The notes under the pieces are model-generated. The model did not search any database and was not told the DNA's origin. It worked only from the letters and a program-made list of their open reading frames with translations. A program made the position numbers and the translations under genes. This document shows positions 35,531 to 47,640 of a stretch of 60,000 bases of DNA, piece after piece. This DNA comes from Apostichopus japonicus. Taxonomy: Eukaryota; Echinodermata; Holothuroidea; Aspidochirotida; Stichopodidae. Where the stretch lies: contig NC_092576.1 of assembly GCF_037975245.1 (NCBI RefSeq), forward strand, positions 3,915,001 to 3,975,000, in the 5' to 3' direction. Positions within the stretch are counted from its first letter, which is position 1. Each line of letters opens with the position of its first letter.

Positions 35531-38329
35531 TATAAAATAAAATAAAACAAATAAAACAAACAAACAAATAAAACAAATCTAAATGTACTCGAACCTGGGG
35601 GATGGGGCAGATGATGGATGTGAAGGGTGGGGGGGGGGCAGTCTTTCGAGAGAGCGCTAAAAATGAAGAGTAAACGTTTGTGTTGCCATCTATCGGAATA
35701 AGGTTCGAACATCCCGGACTCCTCATCGCCTCTATTCATTAACCTGCTGAGGCTATCCGAGCATTGAGTCACGTTGATTGCTTCTACACTGACTATACAT
35801 GGCCTGCATGCAAATAGTGTGAAGGCTACGCGAAAACAGTATGAATGTAAAGGTTGCCGGTTGCCCATTTGACCTTTCTATCGATTCAATTATTAAGTTT
35901 CACTATTTCGTTTTTGTATCAAAAAAAAAATGGTGAAGTTTTTGTACCAAAAAAGGAAACTTTTAGTACACGAATATCCCTATACGAAAAACAACCCTTC
36001 CGTTATACCCCTCCCCTTATACCCCTCATCCAGGACGGCAATCCACCGCTATGTGCCTGAAAATGGGGACACAAATTTGACTGTGCCACCCCACCCCCCT
36101 CCTCCACACCAAAAACCTGATTACTCCTCTGATGAACCGCAATAGTTCCTTATTAAGTGCGTTAAACAGATTTTGAACCGCCTTGTTTATAATGTTACAA
36201 ATAATATATATAGTTAGACAAATATGATTGTAATGACGGTACCCAATATACCATACAAGAGTCCTCAGTACTACATTAAAATAGTTGTAATTAGGCTTCT
36301 GCTGGCAATATGAGTAGTTGTCCAAATTCATTGCGTCATAGTAGTTCTCAACCCTCCCAAGAAAGCAATCTTCAATTTCTCGTCATTATGCGGATCCTCA
36401 GTTTGTGTGTAATAAGGGAATCATTCCTCAGTCATTACCAATGGTTGGAACAAGATTCTAAGAGTATAAATGCCTGAGAATATGTTTCACTAATTCGTGG
36501 CACGGTACTTCTGACATCATCATTTATTCTGATTGTCATGATATGCACTTGTCCAATAAAATTCACATTTCGTTACTGTTTGATTATCGTTTCTCTCAAT
36601 TCAATGTACATACAATGACGTAAGCCGTAAAGTAACAATTTATTTGAAATTTCTTTTCGGGTAATATGTATCTCACCCACTGAATTCTCATACTGCATTC
36701 AAACAAGAAGATACAGGAAGACAAGATGAATGAACATTTTGCTCAGAGTTCAAACAAGCTAACAATGACCATGCTTCCTAGACAAATATCCATGTGACAA
36801 TCCGGTTTGAACATTTTCACTGTAAACGTACTTCGACATAAAGGTGGCGCCCTTTCTATTAAAAAGAGCTCTGATTGAAGAACAAACAAATATTTGTTTC
36901 AAAAGATTAAATTCCTTTTGAAAGCCCCATTGACTTACATACTAAATCACAACAGTAATGTGGTCTCTAAGTCCAAAAAGAGGTCTCACTATCTAAACGC
37001 TACCCATCACTGCACTCTAAACACAATCTAGTCAAGCGAGGCTAAAGTCTAGTCATATCGACTGGTTTACGTTAGTCAACGATTATCCCGCCATAATCTT
37101 GGTAGAGATGCCTTCACGACTAACCCAAAAGGTCGCCTGACCAGAACATAATGGTCACAGTTCTATTTTAATCTGGTCCTACAATAAATGTCAGCACTGG
37201 GACGAAACTCACTAGTCAATCAGGTTGATATATTCGTCATATGAAAAAGCGCGGGAAAATATTAACAATTGTAGCGCCACGGTACGGCCTAGCGTACTGC
37301 ACTGAACTATAGTACATTGTACACATACGTACACGACGAGCAAGGAACGTACAGCAGGGAGTTAGCAGCCAGACGGTTACGGTACGAAAAATCAAAAAAA
37401 TATTATCATCCAGTGATATTGTCAGTAACCATTGCAAGGTTAGTATATTAGACCAGTTTTCTTTGGGCCTTTGGCCAGTGTCGTTTGTTAGTCACTTAAA
37501 AAGTATATAGTATATTAGACCATAAAGTGTGTATTTTCGATTATTCCAACTTGTGTACGAACAAGCTAAGATCTAGGTCCTAGGCTAGGCCTATCATGCA
37601 GTAGCTATAGGCGAATTGCCTAACGTTAAACCTAATGACGTTAAGCTGCCTTGTAGTTGTAGTAGTTGTACAGCACAGTTTATCGTAACAGTAGGCCTCC
37701 GTATATTTACAGTATCATGGTGGCCCCGGTATTCACGCGTTTCTCATGTTTGCAATGGATAATTTCTTTACAAAATAACAAACCTAAATTAAACTTAATA
37801 TTTATAATCTGTATTAGAAACTTTAGCCTTAGGGGGATAGGACCTTGGCTATATTATTCTTGAAATATTTTAGGGGGATAAATTCACAGCAGTGTTTCTC
37901 CTGCACTTTCAGGGGGGGACATAGCCTAGGCTTAGGTCCTAGGCCATATTATTTATACCTAGATTAGGTTTGAGTTAAGGATTAGCCTCCAATTAGGGTC
38001 ACCCTAAGATAACGAATTTACTAGAATAGTGTGTATGGGATTGTGTAGTTGCGTGCGAAACTGTTACACTAAATAAGCTGATTATTCCTATTTTATATTG
38101 AAATTAATTTATTTTCTATTTTTGTTTTGATAGTCTTATTGTTGCTATTTCTTCGGCTGTAATAGTTTTAGTATTTTAGTTTTATTGTATGCTGTCATAT
38201 TTTATTGCTTTTGTCTTTAATTTCTGAATTTTTGTTTTTGTTTTTTTTATTAATTATTGTTAGTTATTTATTTCTGTATTTCTTAGGATGCAATATTTTT
38301 AGATTGTATTATTTTTAAGCTGTAATACT

Positions 38330-38426
38330 TTTAAAGTTGTATTTTTTTTCCCCTTTTTTAATGCGTTTCTGTGAAGCTGCTTTGAGATCATTCTTTTGAT
38401 GTAAAGCGCTATATAAGAATAAATTA
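38330..38426 (+). mobile_element. 3' tail of a CR1/L2-like LINE or related SINE
   Basis: GCTGCTTTGAGATCATTC, then GTAAAGCGCTATATAAG and AATAAATT(ATT)n form the typical 3' end of this retrotransposon group. No coding part adjoins it. Confidence 0.55.
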
Positions 38427-40382
38427 TTATTATTATTTAGGGCCCTATAGCCCCCCCCCCCCAGGCCTAGCCCTAAATAGTTTTTATAAAATACAGAGGC
38501 TAGGCCTATGTTTCATACGAAACATCAACTGAACATGACGCCAATCTTTTATTACCAGTTTGTCCACAGACCATCCTATCCAACAATCCCGTTAACAATT
38601 CACAGGAGAATACACTCCCCCTTCCAAAATAAACATTGGGGACCTTGGAGCAATCTAACAGCCTATTGCTGCCACAGCTGTGTCATATCAATTTATAGGC
38701 CTAGTTGTCAGTGATATAGAGGCGGAATATTTCTGGACAATTGCACTGACTTGTCCGGAATTTTTGGCTAAAATTTGTTATATATTCTAGCGACAGTTTT
38801 TTCTGCTATTTTTTAAGTTTGTACAAAACAGTTCCGATTCAGAACAAAGGTGGGTGGGTGTTTAATTTGTTGTAGCTGTTTGTAGGGAGTCATATAGCCT
38901 TGGACTAGGCTTTTTTCAAGATGGAATATTCCTCGCTTTACCTGTGGTACCGTGAACCGCAGTTGATCCCCCTAGGCTAACCCTAATTCCATTGGAAATA
39001 AAATAGGACATCTTTTACGGGGTGTTTCATTCAACTTTTTGGAAATACTACAATTTCAAACATAAATGTATTTGGTTATCATTGTACACTTGACAAATGA
39101 AAATGTAGCTACCATAGCGGATTGATTAATGTTTGCACATGTTTCTTTTCCATACAGGTATCAAATGCATTCAGGCTTCTGTATCACTGCATAGTAATTT
39201 CACTTCCATTTCTACTGTACATTTTAGTAATGGGATGTGATTAAATAGTTGAATTGTGACTGGTATCGTACCGTACATGTTTACCCACATGCTGTACAAA
39301 ATATGCACATGAACATTAGGGATGTGAACAAATAACAAAAGTTGTATGTCTATCACATTGGCAGATAGACGTCATTTAATTGTGGAAGAGGATGCTACTA
39401 GCGAAGTGGTTAAGAAAGTCTATCCTTGGCTATTTGAAGATGAAGAGGTACTGTATGAATATGTCTTTGTAGATATTATTTATTATACAGTAGTCTGCGT
39501 AAAAGTAAAATTCAATCTTGTGGTTTCAAAAGTTATGGACATTTGAATATATTCACTTTATGCCCACCACTTGTTCGAACCACGACTTTGTTTTTCAAAA
39601 ATCAATTCAAGACAGTGTTGCGCTAAGCAGCGCGATTGCAGGATTCCCACACTTTTTTTGCTGATACCGCTATTGGGAATTTGTAGGGGGGATGTTCCCC
39701 CTTAAAAAGAAACCATTTTGTTTTATTCTGAGCTAGAGCCCGATCTATACCTTTATCAGCAAGATCACTCCGCAAAACCTCATGTCCTCATCCCAAGACT
39801 TGGGGAGCCTACTGCTCCTACATTGACCAGCTACAGTAGTCTCTCTCTACTTCTTTACCAATTCGCATCTTCCATCCCTTTCGACATGTCTAAACCATCT
39901 CAATCTACGTCTCTGAACATAATCCCGAATATGTGTTAGTCCTAAGCGATCTCTTAACTTCTCAGGTGAATTTACCATATGTACTGTATAATATCTAATT
40001 GATCTCATTTAACCATAGATACTACTTGAATTAAAGCGACTTGAAGGAAAGACGACAATGGCACAGTTGCTTGGTGAAGGGCTTTCCAAGTATGGAGATG
40101 CCATAATCCGCTGCACTTTGAAGATGAAGCATCCCACTGTCATAGATACATCCATGGAGAAGGACGAGGGTGCCTGTTAAGGTACATTAGTAACAATTCA
40201 ATCTGTAATTCACTATTCAAGTGATCATCACCCAGGTATGTGCTGGGTCTTCAAAATGGACTACGAGCAAAGTCTGAGGCAGGGGTGGATGCAAAATATG
40301 TCTTGGTAAGGGGGTATAACCATTCAGATGTATGGTAGTGAAAAATAAACACCTTCATTAGACATTAACGTTTGTCGTCTTG

Positions 40383-40870
40383 CATCATACAGTCTGAGGA
40401 AAATAGGGCGCATTCGTACATACTCAGACTGTGGTAGCACTAAAAGGCTAGTGCACGCATTTGTCTCTTCACATCTTGACTCTTGCAACAGACTCATTTA
40501 TGGACTGCCAAATAAGCTCCAGCGTTGTACGAGCTGCCAGGTTGGTTACCTTATCTAGGAAGTGTGAACACATAACCCCCATCCTTGTAAATCTCCACTG
40601 GTTACAAGTGAAGAAGCGTATCATGTGTAAGTTAATGCTTTTGACCTGCAAAATATTAAATAAACTTGCTCCATACTATCTATGTAAACTTCTCAATATC
40701 AATGAACAGGTACATATTCTCAGGTCAAATGCTGCTACAACACTTATTGTACAAATGTCAGCACCATTACTTACGGTGAGAGTTCTTTTTTCAGCAGCTG
40801 CTAAACTCTGAAACCAACTACCACCACATGTTTGAAATGCTAAATCTATATGTAAATTTAGGACCTTGTT
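40383..40870 (+). pseudogene. 5'-truncated CR1/L2-like LINE reverse transcriptase C-terminus
   Basis: SLRKIGRIRTYSDCGSTKRL, then VHAFVSSHLDSCNRLIYGLP, then after a frameshift near 40530 RAARLVTLSRKCEHITPILV and NLHWLQVKKRIMCKLMLLT match the tail of CR1/L2-type ORF2 proteins (the known pattern is LDYCNSLLYGLP and HWLPV-RI-FK). Stops and a frameshift make it inactive. A LINE-like 3' end (CCCTATATAAAAACG, then TTATTATTATTA) at about 41752-41780 may belong to the same copy. Confidence 0.75.
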
Positions 40871-42969
40871 AAGACTTACTAGCAGAGGGTTGTGTGATTT
40901 TAAATCATGCTGATTTAAATCAGTGGTTTTTTTTAAATCACTGATTTAAATCACTTTTCTAATTCTTGGCAGGAAAAGTTGAATTTGTGGTCAGCATATT
41001 CTCTGAAATCAAGCAGTTCCTTATAAAATAGAGTCTCAATCAAGTATCAAAGCAATTTCAGTAAATCTGGGGGGGGGGGGGGGGTTGTATTTTCAGGGAG
41101 AAAAATCCTTGTCACATACACCGGTATGGCATGAGGCCTATCATGCTTAAACAAATTGAACAATTCTAGAAATTGCCTGCTAGAATCCCCTCAGAGTTCA
41201 GTTAAGTTCAGTAGAATAAGGATCAGGATGGACCCTGTGAAAGACCCTGTACCACAGATAACCCAGACTGCCAGATATGATCATGGATGAACACAATCAA
41301 GTGCTCAGATGATAACGAGACAGGCTGTGTATTGACGGTAGATTGCATAAATTATGGCTGTGAAGTACTTCATTTGGTACAAACAAGTGTCTGTGTTCAA
41401 CAAAGGGAAATTGGTACAGTATCATGGGCCCCTTAGTGGAGGGGATATAGGGCCTAATTTTGAAATTATATTCAAGACTGTTGACTTCCCTTGATTGTCC
41501 CGAAATCAAATTAAATCATTGGGCTGACTGCTCGTATGTGATATGGATGGGTATAGATGTTTTTGGAAGATTTAGGTAACATTTGAGAGGAAATTGAACT
41601 TTTGATTATTGCAAAATTTATTCGATTATTAAAAAAAAAATTAAAAAATCAACTCTGAATTAGCATTTATATTTGCAATATGGGTAATGTTTTGTATAAT
41701 TATATTTTTTCTGTGTGCAGTGCATTGCAGCATTGTGGTCTTGGACGGAATGCCCTATATAAAAACGTTTTATTATTATTAAGGGTATTATAACATGTTT
41801 GAAGTCATGGATATGGATATAGAATGTCTATTCCAATTTCCAAAAATATATTGTTCAATATGCAAATCCATGGGTGGAAGTAGGTGGTATGTGACAACCT
41901 GCCCCCACTTCCCCCTATATGCCTATATGTATTATAGGCTACACGATATGCAGTTTGATCCATTTATATGATGCAATGTTACATTGTTACAAGCTGAGTA
42001 TATGGAAATCTAGTCTACTTACTCTACTTTGGAAACAAGAGGCATTTCAATTTATCACTGTCTGCATATTCTCAAGTAATATCTTCCTTGTTCAACTTTC
42101 ACACTAGTTCATGCTCTGTTGCCAGCTGAATCCTGAGGTTCAAATTTTCATGTGTCAATCTGCTTGCTAGTCTGCTCTCTATTATCTTCATTTTACTGAA
42201 GACCTCAGAATATGGTATATGGTTGTTAATTCGGGGAAAACATGTTCTCGGACTTCAGGAATCTGTAGGTATCAATGAAACCTATCTGCTTTGGGTCCAA
42301 GATACGAGTTTGACAACTGATACATATTCTTGACAAATGGAGCAACTCTTTCAATACAATCTCAGTATTTGATATTTTTCCATTAATTTTTCCATTAATA
42401 TTTCTATATTTTGCTTCAAATGTTCCTTATCAGTTATCATTGTCTTGAATCCCTCAAGCTGAAACAATGACATGTATGCAATCATTTTTTATGGCCCATG
42501 CCAGTAGGGGCCCACGACAAATAACTGAACAATTGGCATAACTTAAAGATGCTTGCTTGGGTTGAGCTCATACTTGATATTACTTAGCTAAGTAGCCTAG
42601 ACCTTATCAAATGATACAAATATCTTTGCTGAAAATAAGACCTGTGATGTATTTAGTACTCTACTTTAATATTATCACCTAAGCAATTTATCGAGTATTG
42701 AGTATTGCTCTCCGGACTGCAGATGAGTGAATCTGTGATATTTTTGTCCTATCGATGTTACCAAATATGACATAATATCACTCTTCTGAAATGTCATGAT
42801 GTTATGAGTGCTTTAACATTCTGTTGTTGATTTTTCTTTTAGAGTCTAGAATGCATGCAGCAATTCTGTCAGTTCCGACTCTACTGAATGAGAAGTTGGG
42901 TGCTATGACTGTATTTGCAGATGAGGGTAGTGTAAGTACCCAATGTATTATTTAAATCAACAGTATGTA

Positions 42970-43450
42970 AACTATGGGTCAAGGCCATCAGAGGTGGTCT
43001 GATATTGTATGTTACAGTGTCGAGGGTTCATCATGATAGTGCCCTGGTAGTGTTTCCTTTGGGGTATTCAGCAATTTTAGGTCTGATGCCATATGGGCTA
43101 TTTCAGGAAATAACTCAAAATTAATATTTTCCTACAGATTGTATGGTCACAATGCTTAGAGTTTAATTGTCACGATAGTGTTTTGGTAGTGCTCCTTTGG
43201 GGTGTTTGGAATTTTAGGCCAAAGGTCATGTATGGGCCATATGGGCCATTTTGAACTCCTGAACTCCGCTTGAAATCACACAAAATGTTTCTTTTCCTAT
43301 GAATTATATGGTGCAGTGTTGAGCATTTTTCACAGTGGTACTTAGGTAGTGCCTCCTTTGGGTTTTTAGGATTTGGGGGCCTAAGTCACCTGTAGACCAT
43401 ATGGGCCAATTTATGAAATCACTCAAAATGATACTTTTCATACAAATTTG
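42970..43450. repeat. ~165-bp degenerate tandem repeat, three units
   Basis: Units share GGTAGTG-TCCTTTGGGGT, TTTTAGG, CATATGGGCCATTT and AAATCACTCAAAAT. Non-coding. Confidence 0.65.
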
Positions 43451-44740
43451 CCCTAAAATTAGTTTAGCCCTAACATTTGTTGGGGCATCTTTTTTTTTGG
43501 GGGGGGGGGGCATTTTTTGGCATCCTTATTTCTGGGGGGCCTTGAAATATTTGGGCCCTGAAAACCTTCTGTCTGCAACAAAGGCCCGCACATCTGATCA
43601 TTATTCCCTAACTAAATATCACATGTATGACCTGGGAGTGTTCATAGCTGTAAATATAGTAAGGGCATCATCACAAAGGTAGAATAGACTAGTATGTATG
43701 TGATAACTGGAACAGAATGTTGGACAGATTTCAATCTGTAGTTGCAGTAACCATAACCCAATGTGGATTTCCTGATCAGCCCCAAGTGTATTAAAATCAT
43801 CTAGTGGAATGAATCCCTACCATGATGTAATTAGCTGTAACAAGATGTCATAACTCATGGCAAATATTCATTTCTCTCTAAAATACACGGAACCAGTGCA
43901 CCATTTAGCTCTGTTGTTTCATTTATACTCTGCTATTATTTATATCATCAAAAATAGTATTACTTGTAGTGAATACGATGTACTGTAAATTGATTTGAAA
44001 AAATATTTAAGAAATTATTTATTTTGATTCCTTCGTTGGTGGAGTATATTTGTTTGTTGGTCACTCATGGCCATCATGGTGGATCAGCCACCCCTCCCAT
44101 TTTCTGAAACTGGAAAGCGCTGTATATTGAATACATATACCTTAATATCTTTGCAGGTTACAGACTTGTCAGACGTGCCAGTTTATATCCAGGTGACAGA
44201 GGATGAAGGTGTTCCAGAGTACACTGTGATAGTGGAAACCTTGCAAGTAGCTACTTTGAAAAGTTTGTTCGCAGCCATGTGCAATTATTTGGCAGTGTTC
44301 TATGTCCTAAATATGGCATATGAGCCTTTGCTGAAGAAAACCCTTCAGTTTTAAAAAAAATCATTTTGAATGTTGATGATACTACACCAGCAGATAAATC
44401 AGTCAATAAAATTCTGGAGAAACTAAACATGCAAATCGCTAAAAATTGATGGCCTAATTACTGCTCCAGGCACCTACCATTTTTTGTACAGTTTTTTTGG
44501 CTCAAACTGTCATCACATTTATAACATAGAATACTGCCTATCAATTGCACTAGCATATATGAGTCAAAATAGGCTAAGGTGTTATAAAACTGTAACTAAC
44601 TTGCAAATAATAAGTCATTGAAAATTTTTTCATTATCATTTGAGCTGTTGCGTGTGTTAGTTTTGACTTACAAAATGTTGTTATTTTTGGTTACGATGCC
44701 GAAGGCCGAGTAACCTATGCGATCAAGTTGGCGTGTGTGA

Positions 44741-45139
44741 GGGTGCGTTTGTTTTGCTATCTGACCGAGGACTTGAACAAAACAATTTCAGGTCCTCGGT
44801 TGTGATTTCTAAAGAATCACCACGTCCTCGGAAGAATTCTATTGTATGGGGTATTGTTAAGGTTAGGGTACGTGGATTTGAACAATGGAAAATACAATGG
44901 GGTCCTCAGTCTGAATGTAATGCAAACATGTGTGTGTGGGTATGCGTTTGTTTTGCTATCTGACCGAGGACTTGAACAAAAGAATTTCAGGTCCTCGGTT
45001 GTGATTTCTAAAGAATCACTACGTCCTCGGAAGAATTCTATTGTATGGGGTATTGTTAATGTTACGGTACGTGGATTTGAACAATGGAAAATACAATGGG
45101 GTCCTCGGTCTGAACGAAACACAAACATGTGTGTGTGTG
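44741..45139. repeat. 199-bp direct tandem duplication
   Basis: GTTTTGCTATCTGACCGAGG occurs at 44751 and 44950. The two copies are nearly identical and each contains several GTCCTCGG words in both orientations. Confidence 0.9.
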
Positions 45140-45149
45140 TGTGATGTGA

Positions 45150-46760
45150 CAGCTTGCTCGTAAACACGATATCTCAACAACGACACATTGGATCAATGTC
45201 ATATTGGACTGGTGATGTGTGGATGGTCCCTATTGTTTTTGTTCTCCATCACATGAATATTAATAAGTGGGTAGGGCTTAAAGTAAAATTCTTAAAATGT
45301 CAATATCTTCGCAACGGTATGTCCGATCTGCTTCATACTTGGTATGGTGATGTAAGTGGTTCATTGTCACATGACAATGGAATTTCATCTAATTAATATT
45401 CATGAGTAGGTGGGGCTTAATCCTTAATTGCTAGAAATAGCTTGTAAACCTGAAATCTTAGAAATTAAATGTTGAATTACTGTCATTTTAAACTAGTACA
45501 TGCTCCATGATTAGTAGATGTTCCCTATCGTTTTTGTTGTTCATAACATGAATATTAATGAGTAGGCAGCAGTTAAAGTGAAATTCTTAAAATGTCAATA
45601 ACTTTGCAATGGTATAACCGATCATCTCCATACTTTGTTGATTGGTGGTGGATAATAATAGTTACATTTTCATATGAAAATAACATGTAACCTCATTAAT
45701 ATTCATGTCTTTGTTGGCCATATTGCATTTGTTGTCCCTCATTCCTAAACTCCTGTCATTCGTCACGTTTGACATGTTTTCCTGGTTCCTGGGAGCTTTC
45801 TGATCTTATCTATATTTGTTTTGCTTTATAAAACCATGAAATTGGCTAGCCAGGCCATTAAAGGAGTAGTCCAGTGACAAATTAAACTGGACTGAAAAAA
45901 AGTAACCTTTGCAATTAAGTTGGCATATGTGTATGTTGTGATGAGTTGGCATGTTTGTATGTTTTGATCAAGTTTGCATGTGGGTATGTGTGTATATGTA
46001 TGTTGCATAAATAGCTGGCTCAGACAATTAAAGGGATAGTCTATAGTGAAAATAGTAAATGAACTTAATAATCTGGTATTACTGTACATGTACCTATAGA
46101 GTATAGGGAAATCTTATGTGAGTGGGGTAGATTAATGTGTTGGTAGTAAGGTGTGCAACTGGTAAAATCTGATGGGTGTCAGGTGGGGGGGGGGGGTTGT
46201 CAGATGAGTAGGGTGATGTTGGGATCAGGGTTGTAGGATGGTAGGTGAGGCTGCAGGTGGTATGATGGTAAGGGTTCCGCTCTGGGTTGGGGATATGGGT
46301 TGTGTCGTATGATCCCCATGTGTTTGTCTGGAGAGGGGGTGTGGGGTGGTGAAATGCCTAGAGTCAACTATATCACTTTTTTTCAACTTTATATGTACAT
46401 CAATAAAGGCATTAATTTTTGGTTTTGTTTACGATGGCCAGGTAATCTACAGTTTAGTATGTTTGCAAGTGTATGTATAATCTTAAAAACAATAAATTGA
46501 ATTACTGTAAATGTATTGAATAACTTGTAGATATGCTACATTATCATTACATGGACCTCATTGTTTTTGTTGTCCAGTACATGAATATGTGGGTGGGGCT
46601 TGTAATCAAATTCTTAAAATGTCGATATTTTTTCAAATATATGTCTGATCACCTTCATACTTGGTAGGTTGGTACAGTAGTGCTACAGGAAACTGAAATT
46701 TCATTTATATTCATGAGTGCAACTGACAACTTTATGTCTGATCAGCTTCAGTTTGGTTTC
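45150..46760. repeat. degenerate ~150-200-bp repeats
   Basis: Recurring words include CATGAATATTAATGAGTAGG, CTTAAAATGTCAATATC and CTTCATACTTGGTA near 45250, 45360, 45540, 45630, 46570 and 46650. A G-rich stretch with a ten-base G run lies at about 46100-46350. No gene seen. Confidence 0.6.
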
Positions 46761-47072
46761 AGTTGTCTGGCAATAAGTACAATACAGGTATATAACAATA
46801 ACAAATTCTGACTTATCTTATTTCATAAACTCTCATCGGCATCAGAACCACTAAACCTTTGGGTTTTCTGGTTCTTCAATTACTGATGAAATCAGACACT
46901 CTTTTGTACTTACTATTGAGGTGAAGCATATGTAGTGTTTAAGAGAAAATATAAAATGTGATTCCAAATTAATACAGAAATTCTTGCTTTCTTTTTTTCA
47001 TGTGAGAGGGCTTGATGGTCTAGCAGTGGTTAAGGCCCAATCAGGTTTTATATCCAAGAATTGTTCCCACCA

Positions 47073-47140
47073 GTTAGCTCAACAGACAGCTTTGTACCTA
47101 TAAGGGAGTTGTCGCAGGTTCGAATCTGTGGTGGGTCATA
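47073..47140 (+). mobile_element. tRNA-like SINE head
   Basis: TTAGCTCAACAGACAG (A-box-like) and GCAGGTTCGAATCTGTG (B box) are spaced as in tRNA promoters. The arms do not fold fully, so it is probably a SINE relic. Confidence 0.4.
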
Positions 47141-47174
47141 TAAAACTAGTATAGAAAAACTACTTTTATCCATG

Positions 47175-47480
47175 GGCAAGACTAACTGGATTAGTCAAGT
47201 GACTGCTGGACTAATCATTTAGGTCGCTTGACAAAAGCCTGGTCGATAGAGCATTGTTGAAAGACTAGCAAAAACTGGTCATGTGACTAATTGAATAAGT
47301 CAATTGACATCTTGACTAATCGTTTAGGTCGCTTGACTAAAGCCTGGTCGATAGAGGCATAATTGAATGACTAGTAAAAACTGGTCATGTGACTAATTGA
47401 ATTAGTCAACTGACATCTTGACTAATCGTTTAGGTCGCTTGACTAAAGCCTGGTCGATAGAGGCATAATTGAATGACTAG
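47175..47480. repeat. ~106-bp subterminal repeats of the transposon
   Basis: GGTCGATAGAG recurs at 47241, 47346 and 47452, within units containing TTTAGGTCGCTTGACTAAAG and ACTGGTCATGTGACTAATTG. They lie within 460 bp of the right end and repeat the AGTCA/TGACT words of the terminal repeat, as expected for transposase-binding sites. Confidence 0.75.
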
Positions 47481-47640
47481 TAAAAACTGGTCATGTGACC
47501 AGGTTTACTTAGTCATATGACCAGAACTATTTGGTCACTGGACCAAAAGTTAGTCAAGTGACTAGAATTAATTGGTCGATAGAAGCATTGTCTGGACTAA
47601 TGTACTCTAGTCATCTTGACTAGATTATGTTTACAGTGTG

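Larger units (their letters stand above)
39365..44449 (+). pseudogene. decayed SAMD3-like gene carried in the transposon
   Basis: Four exon-like pieces join in phase: 39365-39447 (DRRHLIVEEDATSEVVKKVY, then PWLFEDEE), 40019-40181 (ILLELKRLEGKTTMAQLLGE and onward), 42843-42931 (SRMHAAILSVPTLLNEKLGA and onward) and 44157-44354 (VTDLSDVPVYIQVTEDEG, then LFAAMCNYLAVFYVLNMAY). The PWLFEDEE block and the ILSVP..LNEKL block recall an uncharacterised family often labelled sterile-alpha-motif protein 3-like, though no SAM domain is seen here. Exon 2 meets TAA one base before its GTACAT donor; a GTGCCT donor 12 bases earlier has the same phase and would avoid it. Exon 4 stops at TTTTAAAA, but a one-base shift continues as LKKIILNVDDTTP and on to TGA at 44449. 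So at least one frame lesion exists. Upstream exons were not found. Confidence 0.45.
37013..47638. mobile_element. 10.6-kb DNA transposon with CACTA-type termini and TG target duplication
   Basis: Units 0 and B carry an uninterrupted site, CCCATCACTGGATAGCTGAC. Unit A has the same site split by 10,626 bp. The ends are inverted repeats: CACTCTAAACACAATCTAGT (then CAAG) on the left, and on the right the complement of CACTGTAAACATAATCTAGT (then CAAG). The dinucleotide TG is doubled (37011-37012 and 47639-47640). Many GACTAG/AGTCA-type subterminal repeats flank both ends. CACT ends, a 2-bp duplication and subterminal repeats are features of the CACTA/EnSpm superfamily. I saw no transposase; the interior holds a decayed cellular-type gene, LINE pieces and minisatellites. 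Confidence 0.8.

Noticed and set aside
35530-35868. Minus-strand frame of 112 codons also present at 54859-55230
   Set aside because: Shared only because the units are young duplicates. The equivalent place in unit 0 hits a stop at once, and the frame crosses homopolymer length differences.
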